Source: Citrobacter koseri ATCC BAA-895
GTDB taxonomy: Bacteria > Pseudomonadota > Gammaproteobacteria > Enterobacterales > Enterobacteriaceae
Direction: 5' to 3'
Length of the DNA: 64,000 nt
Assembly: GCF_000018045.1 (NCBI RefSeq)
Contig: NC_009792.1
Span: 2,418,001 to 2,482,000 of the forward strand
Position 1 is the stretch's first letter; every line of letters begins with the position of its first letter. Below are positions 9,102 to 17,635 of the stretch, in pieces. Made by a program: the position numbers and the translations under genes. The notes below the pieces were generated by a model, which was given only the letters and a program-made list of their open reading frames with translations, had not been told where the DNA came from and ran no database searches.

Positions 9102-9734
9102 ATGAAACCTGCATCCGTTATCATTATGGACGAACACCCTATTGTCAGAATGTCGATAGAAGTGCTTCTCGAAAAGAATAGTAATATCCAGGTTGTCCTG
9201 AAAACCGATGACAATCGTACCGCGGTAGATTATCTGCGCACATATCCTGTGGATCTGGTCATCCTGGATATAGAGCTGCCGGGTACAGATGGATTTACAC
9301 TGCTTAAACGAATCAAATCAATACAAGAAAATACCAAAATTCTTTTCTTGTCGTCTAAATCTGAATCTTTTTATGCCGGGAGAGCTATCCGGGCAGGCGC
9401 AAACGGATTTGTCAGTAAAAGAAAGGATCTCAATGATATTTATAACGCAGTGAAAATGATCTTATCAGGATATTCTTTTTTTCCTTCAGAGACGCTAAAT
9501 TTTATCAGTAATACCAGTTCACGAAAAGGTGAGCACAATGATATGCCGCTCTCAAACAGGGAGGTTACGGTACTGCGCTATCTCGCCAACGGTTTATCGA
9601 ATAAAGAAATCGCAGAGCAGCTCTTGCTGAGTAACAAAACCATCAGCGCGCATAAAGCGAACATCTTTTCGAAACTCGGCCTGCATACCATTGTTGAGCT
9701 TATTGATTACGCGAAGGTACACGACTTGCTGTGA
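9102..9734 (+). CDS. fimZ: FimZ response regulator, activator of fimA
   Basis: NarL/FixJ-type response regulator of 210 residues that binds the fimA promoter. The receiver domain has the phospho-acceptor Asp56 in LVILDIELPG, the Ser of LFLSSK and the Lys of FVSKRKD; the LuxR-type HTH is LSNREVTVLRYLANGLSNKE followed by LLSNKTISAHKANIFSKLG. Codon 16 and others are AGA, so it also draws on argU. It converges on fimF with a 55-base gap holding a stem-loop. Identity is secure from domain architecture and position. Confidence 0.93.
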   Translation: MKPASVIIMDEHPIVRMSIEVLLEKNSNIQVVLKTDDNRTAVDYLRTYPVDLVILDIELPGTDGFTLLKRIKSIQENTKILFLSSKSESFYAGRAIRAGANGFVSKRKDLNDIYNAVKMILSGYSFFPSETLNFISNTSSRKGEHNDMPLSNREVTVLRYLANGLSNKEIAEQLLLSNKTISAHKANIFSKLGLHTIVELIDYAKVHDLL

Positions 9735-9744
9735 TCGTGGCTGA

Positions 9745-9769
9745 CTCCCGACGAGAGATCGTTCGGGAG
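9745..9769. terminator. stem-loop between convergent fimZ and fimF
   Basis: CTCCCGA (9745-9751) and TCGGGAG (9763-9769) form a 7-bp stem with an 11-base loop in the 55-base gap between the two stop codons. The placement suits a bidirectional terminator, although neither strand has a long T-run after it. Confidence 0.5.
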
Positions 9770-9789
9770 TACGTTATTGGGATCGGGCT

Positions 9790-10302
9790 TCAGTTGTAAT
9801 TGATCATAAAAGTCGCATCCGCCTTTGCGACTCCTGGCTGAACGCCATCGGCCAACGCAATGTAATTCGCATAAAACGTCAGCGTAGCATTACCGTTTTC
9901 ATCAACGCTTACCGACTGGCTGGCTTGCTCAAGCGGTAATCTGCTGCGATCGCTGTCGCGGATCTCAATGGCCACTTTTTGCGCCATGACCGCATCATCC
10001 AGCGCCAGCAGCGACGTCCCCGCCGCTGGCGTTCCTGAAAAGGTCATCGACGCCGCGCCCGGCGGGCAGCCCTCAAGTTTGATGCTGAAAGGCACGGGCT
10101 GGGTGGTATCGCCGCTGGTTTTCAACTGCTTCGTGGGCCAGGTGCCCAGCTCGACCGTTTTGTTACTGTCACCGGTCACTGCGGTGCAGGTGAAGTCCAC
10201 AACATTACCGCGCAGTTCAATATTAATCTCGCCCAGAGCGGTGTCAGCCCGGCAAAGCGGGCTTAGCAACACGCTGCAAAAAATAGCCAGCAAAAGTCTC
10301 AT
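9790..10302 (-). CDS. fimF: FimF minor fimbrial subunit
   Basis: Pilin-fold subunit of 170 residues, probably part of the fibrillum tip below FimH. A signal peptide (about 1-19, ending CRA) is followed by the two cysteines of the pilin disulphide (FTCTAV and LEGCPPG) and the C-terminal donor/chaperone-recognition strand ending ATFMINYN. Last gene of fimAICDHF, 15 bases after fimH. Family assignment is firm; the tip role is inferred from the S. Typhimurium cluster. Confidence 0.9.
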   Translation of the reverse strand: MRLLLAIFCSVLLSPLCRADTALGEINIELRGNVVDFTCTAVTGDSNKTVELGTWPTKQLKTSGDTTQPVPFSIKLEGCPPGAASMTFSGTPAAGTSLLALDDAVMAQKVAIEIRDSDRSRLPLEQASQSVSVDENGNATLTFYANYIALADGVQPGVAKADATFMINYN

Positions 10303-10317
10303 GGCTGTGCGCTCCCC

Positions 10318-11325
10318 TTAGTCGTAATCCACACGCAGATACCCACGAGCGGTAAAAGGCCCTTCCGTCGGTTTACTCCCCGTGATGCTTACCGGCCATG
10401 CGCGTATCCCCACGCTGGCGGCGGCGCTGTCATCCAGACGGAATGGAATTTTGCTGGCCAGATTGTTAGGCGTCAGCGGCACGCCGCCGCTGTCGGAAAC
10501 GATAAAGCCTAAGTCGGGATTATCAGAGACCATCGCCTGCCCGGAGATTTTCTCCGCCTCCAGACGCATCGATAAATAGGCCTGCGCCGCGACGTTCGTA
10601 CATTTTATGGCGACCGTTTTTGTCTGCGGCGTCACCCCTTCCGGGCGATTTCCCGCCCCGGCTTTGCTGAACAGCGCGGCGCCGATATCGCCAAAATCAA
10701 ATTCCACAACCTGCCCGGCATTCACTTCACAGCTTTGCGGAACCTCGACTTTACCGCTGTAGCTGATGGTATAAACCGGCGTGCTCAGGGCATCGCCGGT
10801 GCTGGTGGTGACATACACCGAGAACATGGTCTGGCGGGGAATCGGCACCATGTTGATAAAAGGCCGTATCACTTTGAGTTTAAAGATCAGCTTAGAGTCC
10901 ATCACGCCGAAGGGCTTTTGTTTCGGTACATTGGGGTGCGTCCCCATGCGAATATAATTACGGGGCGGATAAAATAATCCGGCAGCGCTGTCGGTGATAC
11001 TCATCGCCCCCAGCAGGTAGTCATTGAGCTTGAGATACTGGAATCCCCCTTCCGTACTTTGCACGGGAAGTTCGGTCACATAGCTTCGAAAGGTATAATC
11101 CACATTCGTACCAGCAGGACACGTCGCCTGTACGCCAACCCAGCCCGATTTCTCCGGCAGCGTCACCACCTGTCCTACCTGATTATTGCTGCTGGTAAAA
11201 ACATTCGACAGATCGTAAAACACATCGGTCGGCGTACCGTTCGAGTTATGGCAGATCGTCGCCCATGCCGGATTCGCCAGCAATAATGCGATGGCGCCCG
11301 GCAACAACCCTGATTTCATTTTCAT
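10318..11325 (-). CDS. fimH: FimH tip adhesin
   Basis: Two-domain adhesin of 335 residues that binds mannosylated glycoproteins at the fimbrial tip. After a signal peptide (1 to about 22, ending AWA) comes the lectin domain, with cysteines in TICHNS and ATCPAG. A pilin domain then begins near QSCEVNAGQVVEFDFGDIGA and ends YLRVDYD. Length is that of Salmonella FimH rather than the 300 residues of E. coli FimH, with which the lectin domain has little in common. It starts 13 bases after fimD. Confidence 0.92.
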   Translation of the reverse strand: MKMKSGLLPGAIALLLANPAWATICHNSNGTPTDVFYDLSNVFTSSNNQVGQVVTLPEKSGWVGVQATCPAGTNVDYTFRSYVTELPVQSTEGGFQYLKLNDYLLGAMSITDSAAGLFYPPRNYIRMGTHPNVPKQKPFGVMDSKLIFKLKVIRPFINMVPIPRQTMFSVYVTTSTGDALSTPVYTISYSGKVEVPQSCEVNAGQVVEFDFGDIGAALFSKAGAGNRPEGVTPQTKTVAIKCTNVAAQAYLSMRLEAEKISGQAMVSDNPDLGFIVSDSGGVPLTPNNLASKIPFRLDDSAAASVGIRAWPVSITGSKPTEGPFTARGYLRVDYD

Positions 11326-11338
11326 CTTTTCTTACCTT

Positions 11339-13951
11339 TCATGACGACGGACGTTTACAGGTCGCATTAAGCAGCGTCACCGCCTGCTTCAGGCTCTCTT
11401 CAGGCAGGGAATAATGCGCCACGCAGCGGGCGTTCGCTCCCTCTCCCCACTGAATCAGCAGTTCCCCTTTCAGCGGCAGTCCGCTCAGATAAATTTGCCC
11501 GTCATCGCCCGCCATACTGGTGACGCCGCTGGCGGTTTCGCGCACAATTGAGCCAAACGGCACCGGGCGATCGCCCTGTTTTGCGGTGACAATTGCGCGC
11601 ACGCCGATTCGCGTGTCAAAGGCAGCGCGTACCAGCGCCCCTTGCGTCGGCACCACGCTGCTGACGTTATTCTCCACATCGGTGTGGTTATCCATTGAGT
11701 TGGTATCCAGCGCGACACGGTTATAGCGATATACGGTGGCATAAGGCATGACCGCATATCCGCGCCAGTCAGTTTGCACCCCGGTCTGGTTTTCTATATG
11801 CACCCCTTCGGCGCCTGGCGCTTTAATCAGGACATTGGTATCGCCTAAAGGCTGACTGAGCGTGATGCCGTCCGCATGACCGACCACGCCGCCAGACAGC
11901 TGCCAGTTGTAGTCATGCTGGTCTCGATCGTAGTTGTACCCCACGCCGAGCGTCCCGTAAGCCGCCTGCCAGTTCGCGCTGGCGCTGCCGCTGTAGCCAT
12001 TGGTGCTGCTGTGTCCCTGGTTCACGCTGTAGCTCAGGTTACGCCCGTCTAACAATGTCCCGCCGATGCCGGTCTGCCAGCTGTTCTGTCCATTGCTGTT
12101 CCGGTTCGCGTTAAAGGTGGCGTAGGTGCGATCCAGGGCATTGTCGCGCGAGTAGCGTCGCCCGGTGAGCACGCTGAACGGAACCGACATGTTGAATGCC
12201 AGAATGCGATCGGTGCCGGAAATCCCTACGGATTCATTCCACGACCAGGAAAGGGAGTAGCTGATCCCTTGCCAGCCGCTGGCATATCCCAGTTGATACC
12301 AGGTATTGGCATCCGACGTGTTCCAGTATGTTTGCTGACTGCCGGAGATATACAGCGAGCCGTAATCCCCCAGATTCTGTGAAATGTTGACCTGGAATCG
12401 GCCTTTTTTGCTGTAGTTCAGGTTGTGATAGCTCTGCACTACCGGCACTTTATGACGCTTACCTTCGCTGTCATATTCATACTCGTACCCTTCCATACTG
12501 CGGTACGCCACATCGTCAAGCGTGTAGAATCCGCGCGTGGAATAGCGATAGCCCAGTAACTGGAAGTTAGTGCCGTAGTTGTTCAACGACTTGGCGTACA
12601 GGAAACGCAGCGACTGCCCCTGGTGGGTGCTGTCATCCGCCAGTTGGCTGCGGGCGTGGGTGACGTCTACCGAAACCGCGCCCCAGTCGCCCAGGTTCCG
12701 TCCGGCCCCCAGCACCACCGAGCTGTAGCGCGAAGCCAGCTGCGTGCCGCCATAAGCGGTATACCCTTCAGGCAGACCGGCGATCAGCGTTCCCTGGAAG
12801 AAGAATGGCGAGGATTGCTGGCTATTGCCGCTGCGAAAATCCCCCGCCACCAGGTCGAACTTCATACGTCCTTCGCGCTGCAACAGCGGAACGGTGGAGT
12901 ACGGCACCGTATAGCGCTGCTGACTGCCGTCTTTCTCATCAACCGTCACGTCCAGGTCGCCGCTTGAAGACGTTGGGTTGAGGTCGGTGATCGCGAAAGC
13001 GCCCGGTGAGACATAGCTCTGATAGATCACATAGCCGTTCTGGCGGATAGTCAGTTTTGCGGCGGTACGGGCGATCCCACGCACGGTCGGCGCATAGCCT
13101 TGCAGGCTATCAGGGTACATATTGTCGGAAGAGTAGAGTCGCGCCCCGCGAAAGCCCACGCTGTCAAACACGTCGTTGCCGGTGTTGCTGTCCCCCATCA
13201 CCAGTTCGCTTTTCAACGGGATAATGGCGCGTTGTACCCAGGTGCCGATGTTTTTCCAGCTTTGCGAGTGGTATCCGTCGCCTTTGGAATAGCTCCACGC
13301 GCCGTTGTTACGCAACCGCCACGAGCCATAGTTCAGGCCGCTCATCAGGCTTAAAAAATAGCTGTCGCTGTTCGTCCCGCGACTGCCGGTAAAACTGTAG
13401 TTGATAAGCGCGGCGGGAATCCCCTCATCCCACTCTTCCGGCGGGATATACCCGCGCGCGCTGTTCAGCATTGACGCCTGCGGAAGACTGATATTTAAAC
13501 GCATTGAGGAAAAATCAAAAGCGATTTCAGCGCCGGGAATCGCCTCTGGCAAATTGATGCAGGTCTCCTCCTGGCTTTGCCCAAGCGCAGGAAAGGCGGT
13601 GGTATTTACCCCCAGCCTTTTGATCCACGCCAGATCAAAACAGGGCATTAATCCGCCTGATTTTTCACCGGTTTTCGTCGACGAGGTTTCAAAGCGAATA
13701 TCCTGGGTCGCGACGAACTCATCGTTGCGCCAGATATCCACCCGATAGATGCCCGGGGGCTGGTGATTGCCTTTCTCAAAACGTGACAAATCTGCCACGG
13801 ACGCAGCATCTGCCGACAAAAAAGCCGGGTTAAAGTAACTTTCGCCATGACTTATCGCCGGATAGAGCGCCGCCAATATGGACAACGCCCCCCCCGTCAG
13901 ATGTGGCGTATACCCCGGCAGTGAACCGGGAAGATACGTTATCTTCTTCAT
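11339..13951 (-). CDS. fimD: FimD outer-membrane usher
   Basis: Usher of 870 residues that assembles and secretes the fimbrial subunits across the outer membrane. After the signal peptide come the N-terminal chaperone-binding domain (YFNPAFLSADAASVADLSRF), the 24-strand beta-barrel with its plug (family string PFFFQGTLIAGLPEGYTAYGG region), and the two C-terminal domains with a cysteine pair near the end (ARCVAHY and ATCKRP). Length is in the usual 850-880 range. Starts 31 bases after fimC. Confidence 0.95.
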   Translation of the reverse strand: MKKITYLPGSLPGYTPHLTGGALSILAALYPAISHGESYFNPAFLSADAASVADLSRFEKGNHQPPGIYRVDIWRNDEFVATQDIRFETSSTKTGEKSGGLMPCFDLAWIKRLGVNTTAFPALGQSQEETCINLPEAIPGAEIAFDFSSMRLNISLPQASMLNSARGYIPPEEWDEGIPAALINYSFTGSRGTNSDSYFLSLMSGLNYGSWRLRNNGAWSYSKGDGYHSQSWKNIGTWVQRAIIPLKSELVMGDSNTGNDVFDSVGFRGARLYSSDNMYPDSLQGYAPTVRGIARTAAKLTIRQNGYVIYQSYVSPGAFAITDLNPTSSSGDLDVTVDEKDGSQQRYTVPYSTVPLLQREGRMKFDLVAGDFRSGNSQQSSPFFFQGTLIAGLPEGYTAYGGTQLASRYSSVVLGAGRNLGDWGAVSVDVTHARSQLADDSTHQGQSLRFLYAKSLNNYGTNFQLLGYRYSTRGFYTLDDVAYRSMEGYEYEYDSEGKRHKVPVVQSYHNLNYSKKGRFQVNISQNLGDYGSLYISGSQQTYWNTSDANTWYQLGYASGWQGISYSLSWSWNESVGISGTDRILAFNMSVPFSVLTGRRYSRDNALDRTYATFNANRNSNGQNSWQTGIGGTLLDGRNLSYSVNQGHSSTNGYSGSASANWQAAYGTLGVGYNYDRDQHDYNWQLSGGVVGHADGITLSQPLGDTNVLIKAPGAEGVHIENQTGVQTDWRGYAVMPYATVYRYNRVALDTNSMDNHTDVENNVSSVVPTQGALVRAAFDTRIGVRAIVTAKQGDRPVPFGSIVRETASGVTSMAGDDGQIYLSGLPLKGELLIQWGEGANARCVAHYSLPEESLKQAVTLLNATCKRPSS

Positions 13952-13982
13952 CGTTTTCTCAGTGTGGCTTCACACATTCCGA

Positions 13983-14675
13983 TCAGCGCAAGCTAACCGT
14001 TTTCGCCGGTGTCAGCGCACCGTAATCATTTACCGTCTGGAACGTCACACTTCCCTGCGCGCCTGCCGGAAGCAGAATCTGGGTATTGTTCTTCGGCGCG
14101 ACCATGACGTTATCAACCTTCTGATTTCCCACTTTGAGATTGACCAGCGTGAGATAGTAAGCAGACGGATTGGTGATTTTCAGGTGGTTCCCGGAACGGG
14201 AGAATTGCAGCATTCCTGGCGCGTCTTCCTGCACCTGCGGCAGATTGGCAGGGCGAACAAACAGCTTAATGCGCGACAGGATCGCCAGTTGCAGGACGTT
14301 TTTGCCTTCAAGGCTGTTTTTATCCACCGACGGTATCGCTTTCACGTTCATCCAGAACAAAGACTCCCGATCGGCAGGCAGGGGCTGTCCGGCATAAATA
14401 ATACGCAGCGTGTTTTCACTTTTGGGTTCGCTGACAAACAGCGGCGGTGTAACAACGAACGATTTTTCTTTGACGCCGGCGCTGTTCTCAATCCATGAAT
14501 TAACCAGATAACGCTCTTTCGATGCGCTGTTGCTAATTGCCAGCGAAGTCTGTTTGGCGTCCGCCGGATAAATAACGCGGGTGGCGCCTAATGCAATTCC
14601 CCCGGCCGCCTGCGCACTCATTGAAGTCCATAAGGCAATAAAAATAATAAGGCCTGATTTTATATAATTAAGCAT
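13983..14675 (-). CDS. fimC: FimC periplasmic chaperone
   Basis: PapD-type chaperone of 230 residues that folds fimbrial subunits by donor-strand complementation and delivers them to FimD. A signal peptide (about 1-25, ending AQA) precedes two Ig-like domains. The G1-strand region and the family signature appear as NTLRIIYAGQPLPADRESLF and FWMNVKAIP. I chose the ATG at 14675 (MLNYIKS), which starts the signal peptide; an in-frame reading from 14744 would overlap fimI. Third gene of the operon, 44 bases after fimI. Confidence 0.93.
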   Translation of the reverse strand: MLNYIKSGLIIFIALWTSMSAQAAGGIALGATRVIYPADAKQTSLAISNSASKERYLVNSWIENSAGVKEKSFVVTPPLFVSEPKSENTLRIIYAGQPLPADRESLFWMNVKAIPSVDKNSLEGKNVLQLAILSRIKLFVRPANLPQVQEDAPGMLQFSRSGNHLKITNPSAYYLTLVNLKVGNQKVDNVMVAPKNNTQILLPAGAQGSVTFQTVNDYGALTPAKTVSLR

Positions 14676-14719
14676 GGCAAAAAATACCTTTTGCGTTTTA
14701 TCAACGCCCGGAAAACAAA

Positions 14720-15253
14720 TCAGGGGTAAACCAGCGTAAACCACACATCTGAATGAATACTTCCCGGCGTCATATTTTCCGAGATTGCCCGATAGCGAGC
14801 CGTGAAATGAAATGTCATTTCTTGCGTTAAAATAGGGGCATAATGAAGCGGCAAGGAATTGGGTATGATTTGCCGTTGTTCTTCATCAAATAATGCCAGA
14901 CCAATACCGGAGGTCGCCGCCGTGTCGCTGCGCGCCAGGAATACCTGCGGATCTTCTGCGGGAGTCACACCGGAAAAAGCGATCCCAACATGGCTATAAA
15001 CCTCTGAACTACAATCGGTTAATCGCAGCGCGAAAGGAATGCTGGTCGGGGCGAAACTCCCGGTGCCAGAAAAGACATTGGTGCGGTATTGCCCCATCTG
15101 TACACGGAGATCCTGGCTTTCGGAATTCACCGCGCAGGCGCCGTTTACCAACTGGCCCCGCAGGTGAAGATTACCGCTCTCCAGTATCACCGTATGCGCG
15201 AATGCGGGCATCGCGCAAATCAGCCCCACCAGCGCCACGCCTTTGCTAATCAT
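14720..15253 (-). CDS. fimI: FimI fimbrial subunit
   Basis: Pilin-like subunit of 177 residues, similar in plan to FimA, probably a minor component or assembly regulator. A signal peptide (about 1-19, ending AFA) is followed by the disulphide cysteines in GACAVN and TDCSSE, and by the C-terminal strand of the pilin fold (DVWFTLVYP). The start at 15253 (MISKG) mirrors Salmonella FimI; a GTG at 15265 with GGGGA upstream is an alternative adding four residues. It lies 75 bases after fimA, separated by a stem-loop. Confidence 0.9.
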   Translation of the reverse strand: MISKGVALVGLICAMPAFAHTVILESGNLHLRGQLVNGACAVNSESQDLRVQMGQYRTNVFSGTGSFAPTSIPFALRLTDCSSEVYSHVGIAFSGVTPAEDPQVFLARSDTAATSGIGLALFDEEQRQIIPNSLPLHYAPILTQEMTFHFTARYRAISENMTPGSIHSDVWFTLVYP

Positions 15254-15283
15254 CTGCTGTATCACTTATCGTCCCCGGATAGC

Positions 15284-15300
15284 GCCTCATCCATTGAGGC
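15284..15300 (-). promoter_or_regulatory. stem-loop in the fimA-fimI spacer
   Basis: A perfect 6-bp stem (GCCTCA/TGAGGC) with a 5-base loop lies just downstream of the fimA stop, without a U-run. Such structures after a major pilin gene often protect the upstream message or reduce read-through, so FimA can exceed the minor subunits. Confidence 0.45.
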
Positions 15301-15328
15301 TTGCCACATCCCTGAATCCCTGGTGGGT

Positions 15329-15880
15329 TTATTCGTACTTCATGATGAAGGTTGCGTCGGCGTTAGCCTGACCCGGCGTGGTGTCCGCAGCAGTCGCTTT
15401 ATAACGCGCGGTGAAACGCAGCGTGTTGCTACCTTCTACCAGCGCCTGAGCCGTAGAGAAGGTCGCGCCGTCTGGCTTCAGCGGAGAAGAGGTGTTATCA
15501 AGAATTTCGATCCCTACGCCGCCTGCCGTGGTGCCATTGTCACCAGACACGACTGCCAGCAGGCTGTCGTTTGTACCGTCAGCCTGACCAGAGAACGCAA
15601 CGGCAGCGGTCGCTGCTACGCTCGGATCGCAGTCATTCAGTACAATGGTGAACGGAATCTGTGCGCTGGTATCGCCAACAGCGGTAAAGCTGGCGGTACG
15701 ATACTGGCCCAGGGTCACGGTCTGATCGGCAGATTTCGTGCTAACGGCACACGCTGCATTGACCAGCTCACCTTCGAAGTGAACCGTACCGCCGCTAACG
15801 CTTACCGGATCGGCATGAGCCGCACCAGCAGCAAACATCAGGCCAGCAATAACGGAAGAGGTCATTAATTTAAGTTTCAT
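15329..15880 (-). CDS. fimA: FimA major type 1 fimbrial subunit
   Basis: Major pilin of 183 residues that forms the fimbrial rod. A signal peptide (about 1-22, ending AHA) precedes the mature start DPVSVSGGTVHFEGEL. The disulphide cysteines are in NAACAVS and LNDCDPS, and the C-terminus is ADATFIMKYE. It is close to S. Typhimurium FimA, with differences mainly in surface loops such as GDNGTTAGG. The ATG at 15880 has AAGGGAA upstream. It heads the fimAICDHF operon and is expected to be activated by FimZ. Confidence 0.95.
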   Translation of the reverse strand: MKLKLMTSSVIAGLMFAAGAAHADPVSVSGGTVHFEGELVNAACAVSTKSADQTVTLGQYRTASFTAVGDTSAQIPFTIVLNDCDPSVAATAAVAFSGQADGTNDSLLAVVSGDNGTTAGGVGIEILDNTSSPLKPDGATFSTAQALVEGSNTLRFTARYKATAADTTPGQANADATFIMKYE

Positions 15881-16456
15881 GGATTTCCCTTGAATTACGC
15901 ACATTCGGCTCCAGTTTCCTGCGGGAACCGTTTGAATCAAAATCGACATAATAATGTCAGGCTAATTATCTCTGCATCCTGTAAAGATATATATCGAAAG
16001 AGAATTAGCTAACCTTTTTACCCCAACTCTCCTGAGCATTAGATTCACTAATTAATCTTTACGAATATGACAATTCGTCACAGGGATAAATTAAACATTT
16101 CAATAAGTGAAAAATACCTTCAATCTCTTTAATTAGCCCAGGTAAATTCTTATTGGGATATAGGACAGGTCTAAGCCTTTTTTATATAAAAGTGTTCAAT
16201 ATCACACTTAACGCCACGTTTTTCGCGGCATTCCCCCTAATTTTAGCAGGGTGATGAATTGTTTCTTTTAGGTTAATTTTGATTAGGTTGCTCATTAATT
16301 GCCCACAGGATTTTGCCCCTCGCCGCAGCCCGTATCGCAGCGGTCACTGCACCGATCACACGTAAAGACGCAAACGATAACTGACAGCGCGCCCCGCTTC
16401 TGACAAAATAGCCACATCCCCTTCGACTTAATGTAACAGACGGAATCCTCTCTCTG
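15881..16456. other. fimA-folD divergent intergenic region
   Basis: About 575 bases without a convincing gene, holding the fimA promoter (minus strand) and the folD promoter (plus strand). The fimA-proximal 250 bases are A+T-rich and contain a perfect inverted repeat, GACAT-N4-ATGTC, at 15945-15958. In Salmonella FimZ binds tandem sites upstream of fimA; I could not identify these by eye. A PurR-like half site, ACGCAAACG, lies at 16368-16376 upstream of folD. Confidence 0.55.
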
Positions 16457-17323
16457 ATGGCAGCAAAGATTATTGACGGTAAAACGATTGCGCAGCAGGT
16501 GCGCTCTGAGGTTGCTCAAAAAGTTCAGGCGCGTGTCGCGGCCGGACTTCGCGCCCCAGGGTTGGCCGTTGTATTGGTAGGCAGCAACCCGGCTTCGCAG
16601 ATTTATGTGGCGAGTAAGCGCAAAGCCTGTGAAGAGGTGGGATTCGTCTCCCGCTCCTATGACCTGCCCGAAACCACCAGCGAAGCAGAACTGCTGGAGC
16701 TGATTGATACGCTTAACGCCGACAACACTATCGACGGTATTCTGGTGCAGTTGCCGTTACCGGCGGGCATCGATAACGTCAAAGTGCTGGAACGCATTGC
16801 GCCGGACAAAGACGTAGATGGTTTCCATCCCTATAACGTAGGCCGTCTGTGCCAGCGCGCGCCGCGTCTGCGCCCCTGTACGCCGCGCGGCATCGTCACG
16901 CTGCTGGAGCGTTACAACATCGATACCTTCGGACTGAATGCCGTCGTCATCGGCGCCTCGAATATCGTCGGTCGCCCGATGAGCATGGAACTGCTGCTGG
17001 CAGGCTGCACAACGACCGTGACTCACCGCTTCACCAAAGATCTGCGTCGCCATGTTGAACACGCCGATCTGCTGATTGTCGCCGTCGGCAAACCCGGATT
17101 TATTCCCGGCGAGTGGATTAAAGAAGGCGCCATCGTGATTGATGTCGGAATCAACCGACTGGAAAATGGTAAAGTGGTCGGCGATGTGGTCTTTGAAGAC
17201 GCTGCCGCGCGCGCATCCTATATCACCCCGGTGCCGGGCGGCGTCGGTCCGATGACGGTCGCAACACTTATCGAAAACACGCTACAGGCGTGCGTTGAAT
17301 ATCACGATCCACAAGGTAAATAA
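16457..17323 (+). CDS. folD: FolD, methylene-THF dehydrogenase/cyclohydrolase
   Basis: Cytosolic bifunctional enzyme of 288 residues that converts 5,10-methylene-tetrahydrofolate to 10-formyl-tetrahydrofolate using NADP, feeding purine and formyl-Met synthesis. The catalytic Lys region is YVASKRKACEEVGF. The substrate loop is DGILVQLPLP, the nucleotide site is VVIGASNIVGRP, and the C-terminal family signature is PVPGGVGPMT. Length is the E. coli length. It is followed after one base by ybcJ, so the two are probably co-transcribed. Confidence 0.97.
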   Translation: MAAKIIDGKTIAQQVRSEVAQKVQARVAAGLRAPGLAVVLVGSNPASQIYVASKRKACEEVGFVSRSYDLPETTSEAELLELIDTLNADNTIDGILVQLPLPAGIDNVKVLERIAPDKDVDGFHPYNVGRLCQRAPRLRPCTPRGIVTLLERYNIDTFGLNAVVIGASNIVGRPMSMELLLAGCTTTVTHRFTKDLRRHVEHADLLIVAVGKPGFIPGEWIKEGAIVIDVGINRLENGKVVGDVVFEDAAARASYITPVPGGVGPMTVATLIENTLQACVEYHDPQGK

Positions 17324-17324
17324 C

Positions 17325-17537
17325 ATGGCAACATTCTCTTTAGGCAAGCACCCGCACGTTGAGTTGTGCGACCTGCTCAAACTGGAAGGCTGGAGCGAAA
17401 GCGGTGCCCAGGCGAAAATTGCCATTGCAGAAGGTTTAGTGAAGGTTGATGGCGCGGTTGAAACCCGCAAACGCTGCAAAATTGTTGTCGGGCAAACCGT
17501 CAGCTTCGCAGGGCAAAGCGTTAACGTCGTCGCCTGA
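17325..17537 (+). CDS. ybcJ: YbcJ, small S4-type RNA-binding protein
   Basis: Protein of 70 residues consisting of one S4-like RNA-binding domain (LCDLLKLEGWSESGAQAK, then VKVDGAVETRKRCKI). It is nearly identical to E. coli YbcJ, whose target RNA is not established. The ATG at 17325 is one base past the folD stop. In E. coli ybcI lies between this gene and cysS; here only a REP block is found. Confidence 0.93.
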   Translation: MATFSLGKHPHVELCDLLKLEGWSESGAQAKIAIAEGLVKVDGAVETRKRCKIVVGQTVSFAGQSVNVVA

Positions 17538-17544
17538 TTCAGAG

Positions 17545-17630
17545 TGCCGGATGGCGACGCTATCGCGTCTTATCCGGCCTACTGGTTATGCCAGTGTAGG
17601 CCGGATAAGGCGTTAGCCGCCATTCGGCAA
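17545..17630. repeat. REP pair (BIME) between ybcJ and cysS
   Basis: Two inverted REP units, TGCCGGATGGCGACG...TTATCCGGCCTAC and its mirror, lie between the convergent ybcJ and cysS ends. Each contains the GCCGGAT/ATCCGGC core stem. Confidence 0.9.
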
Positions 17631-17635
17631 TGACG

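Noticed and set aside
15089..15868. 259-codon plus-strand open frame across fimI and fimA
   Set aside because: It runs antisense through two well-supported pilin genes and the translated sequence has no recognisable fold.
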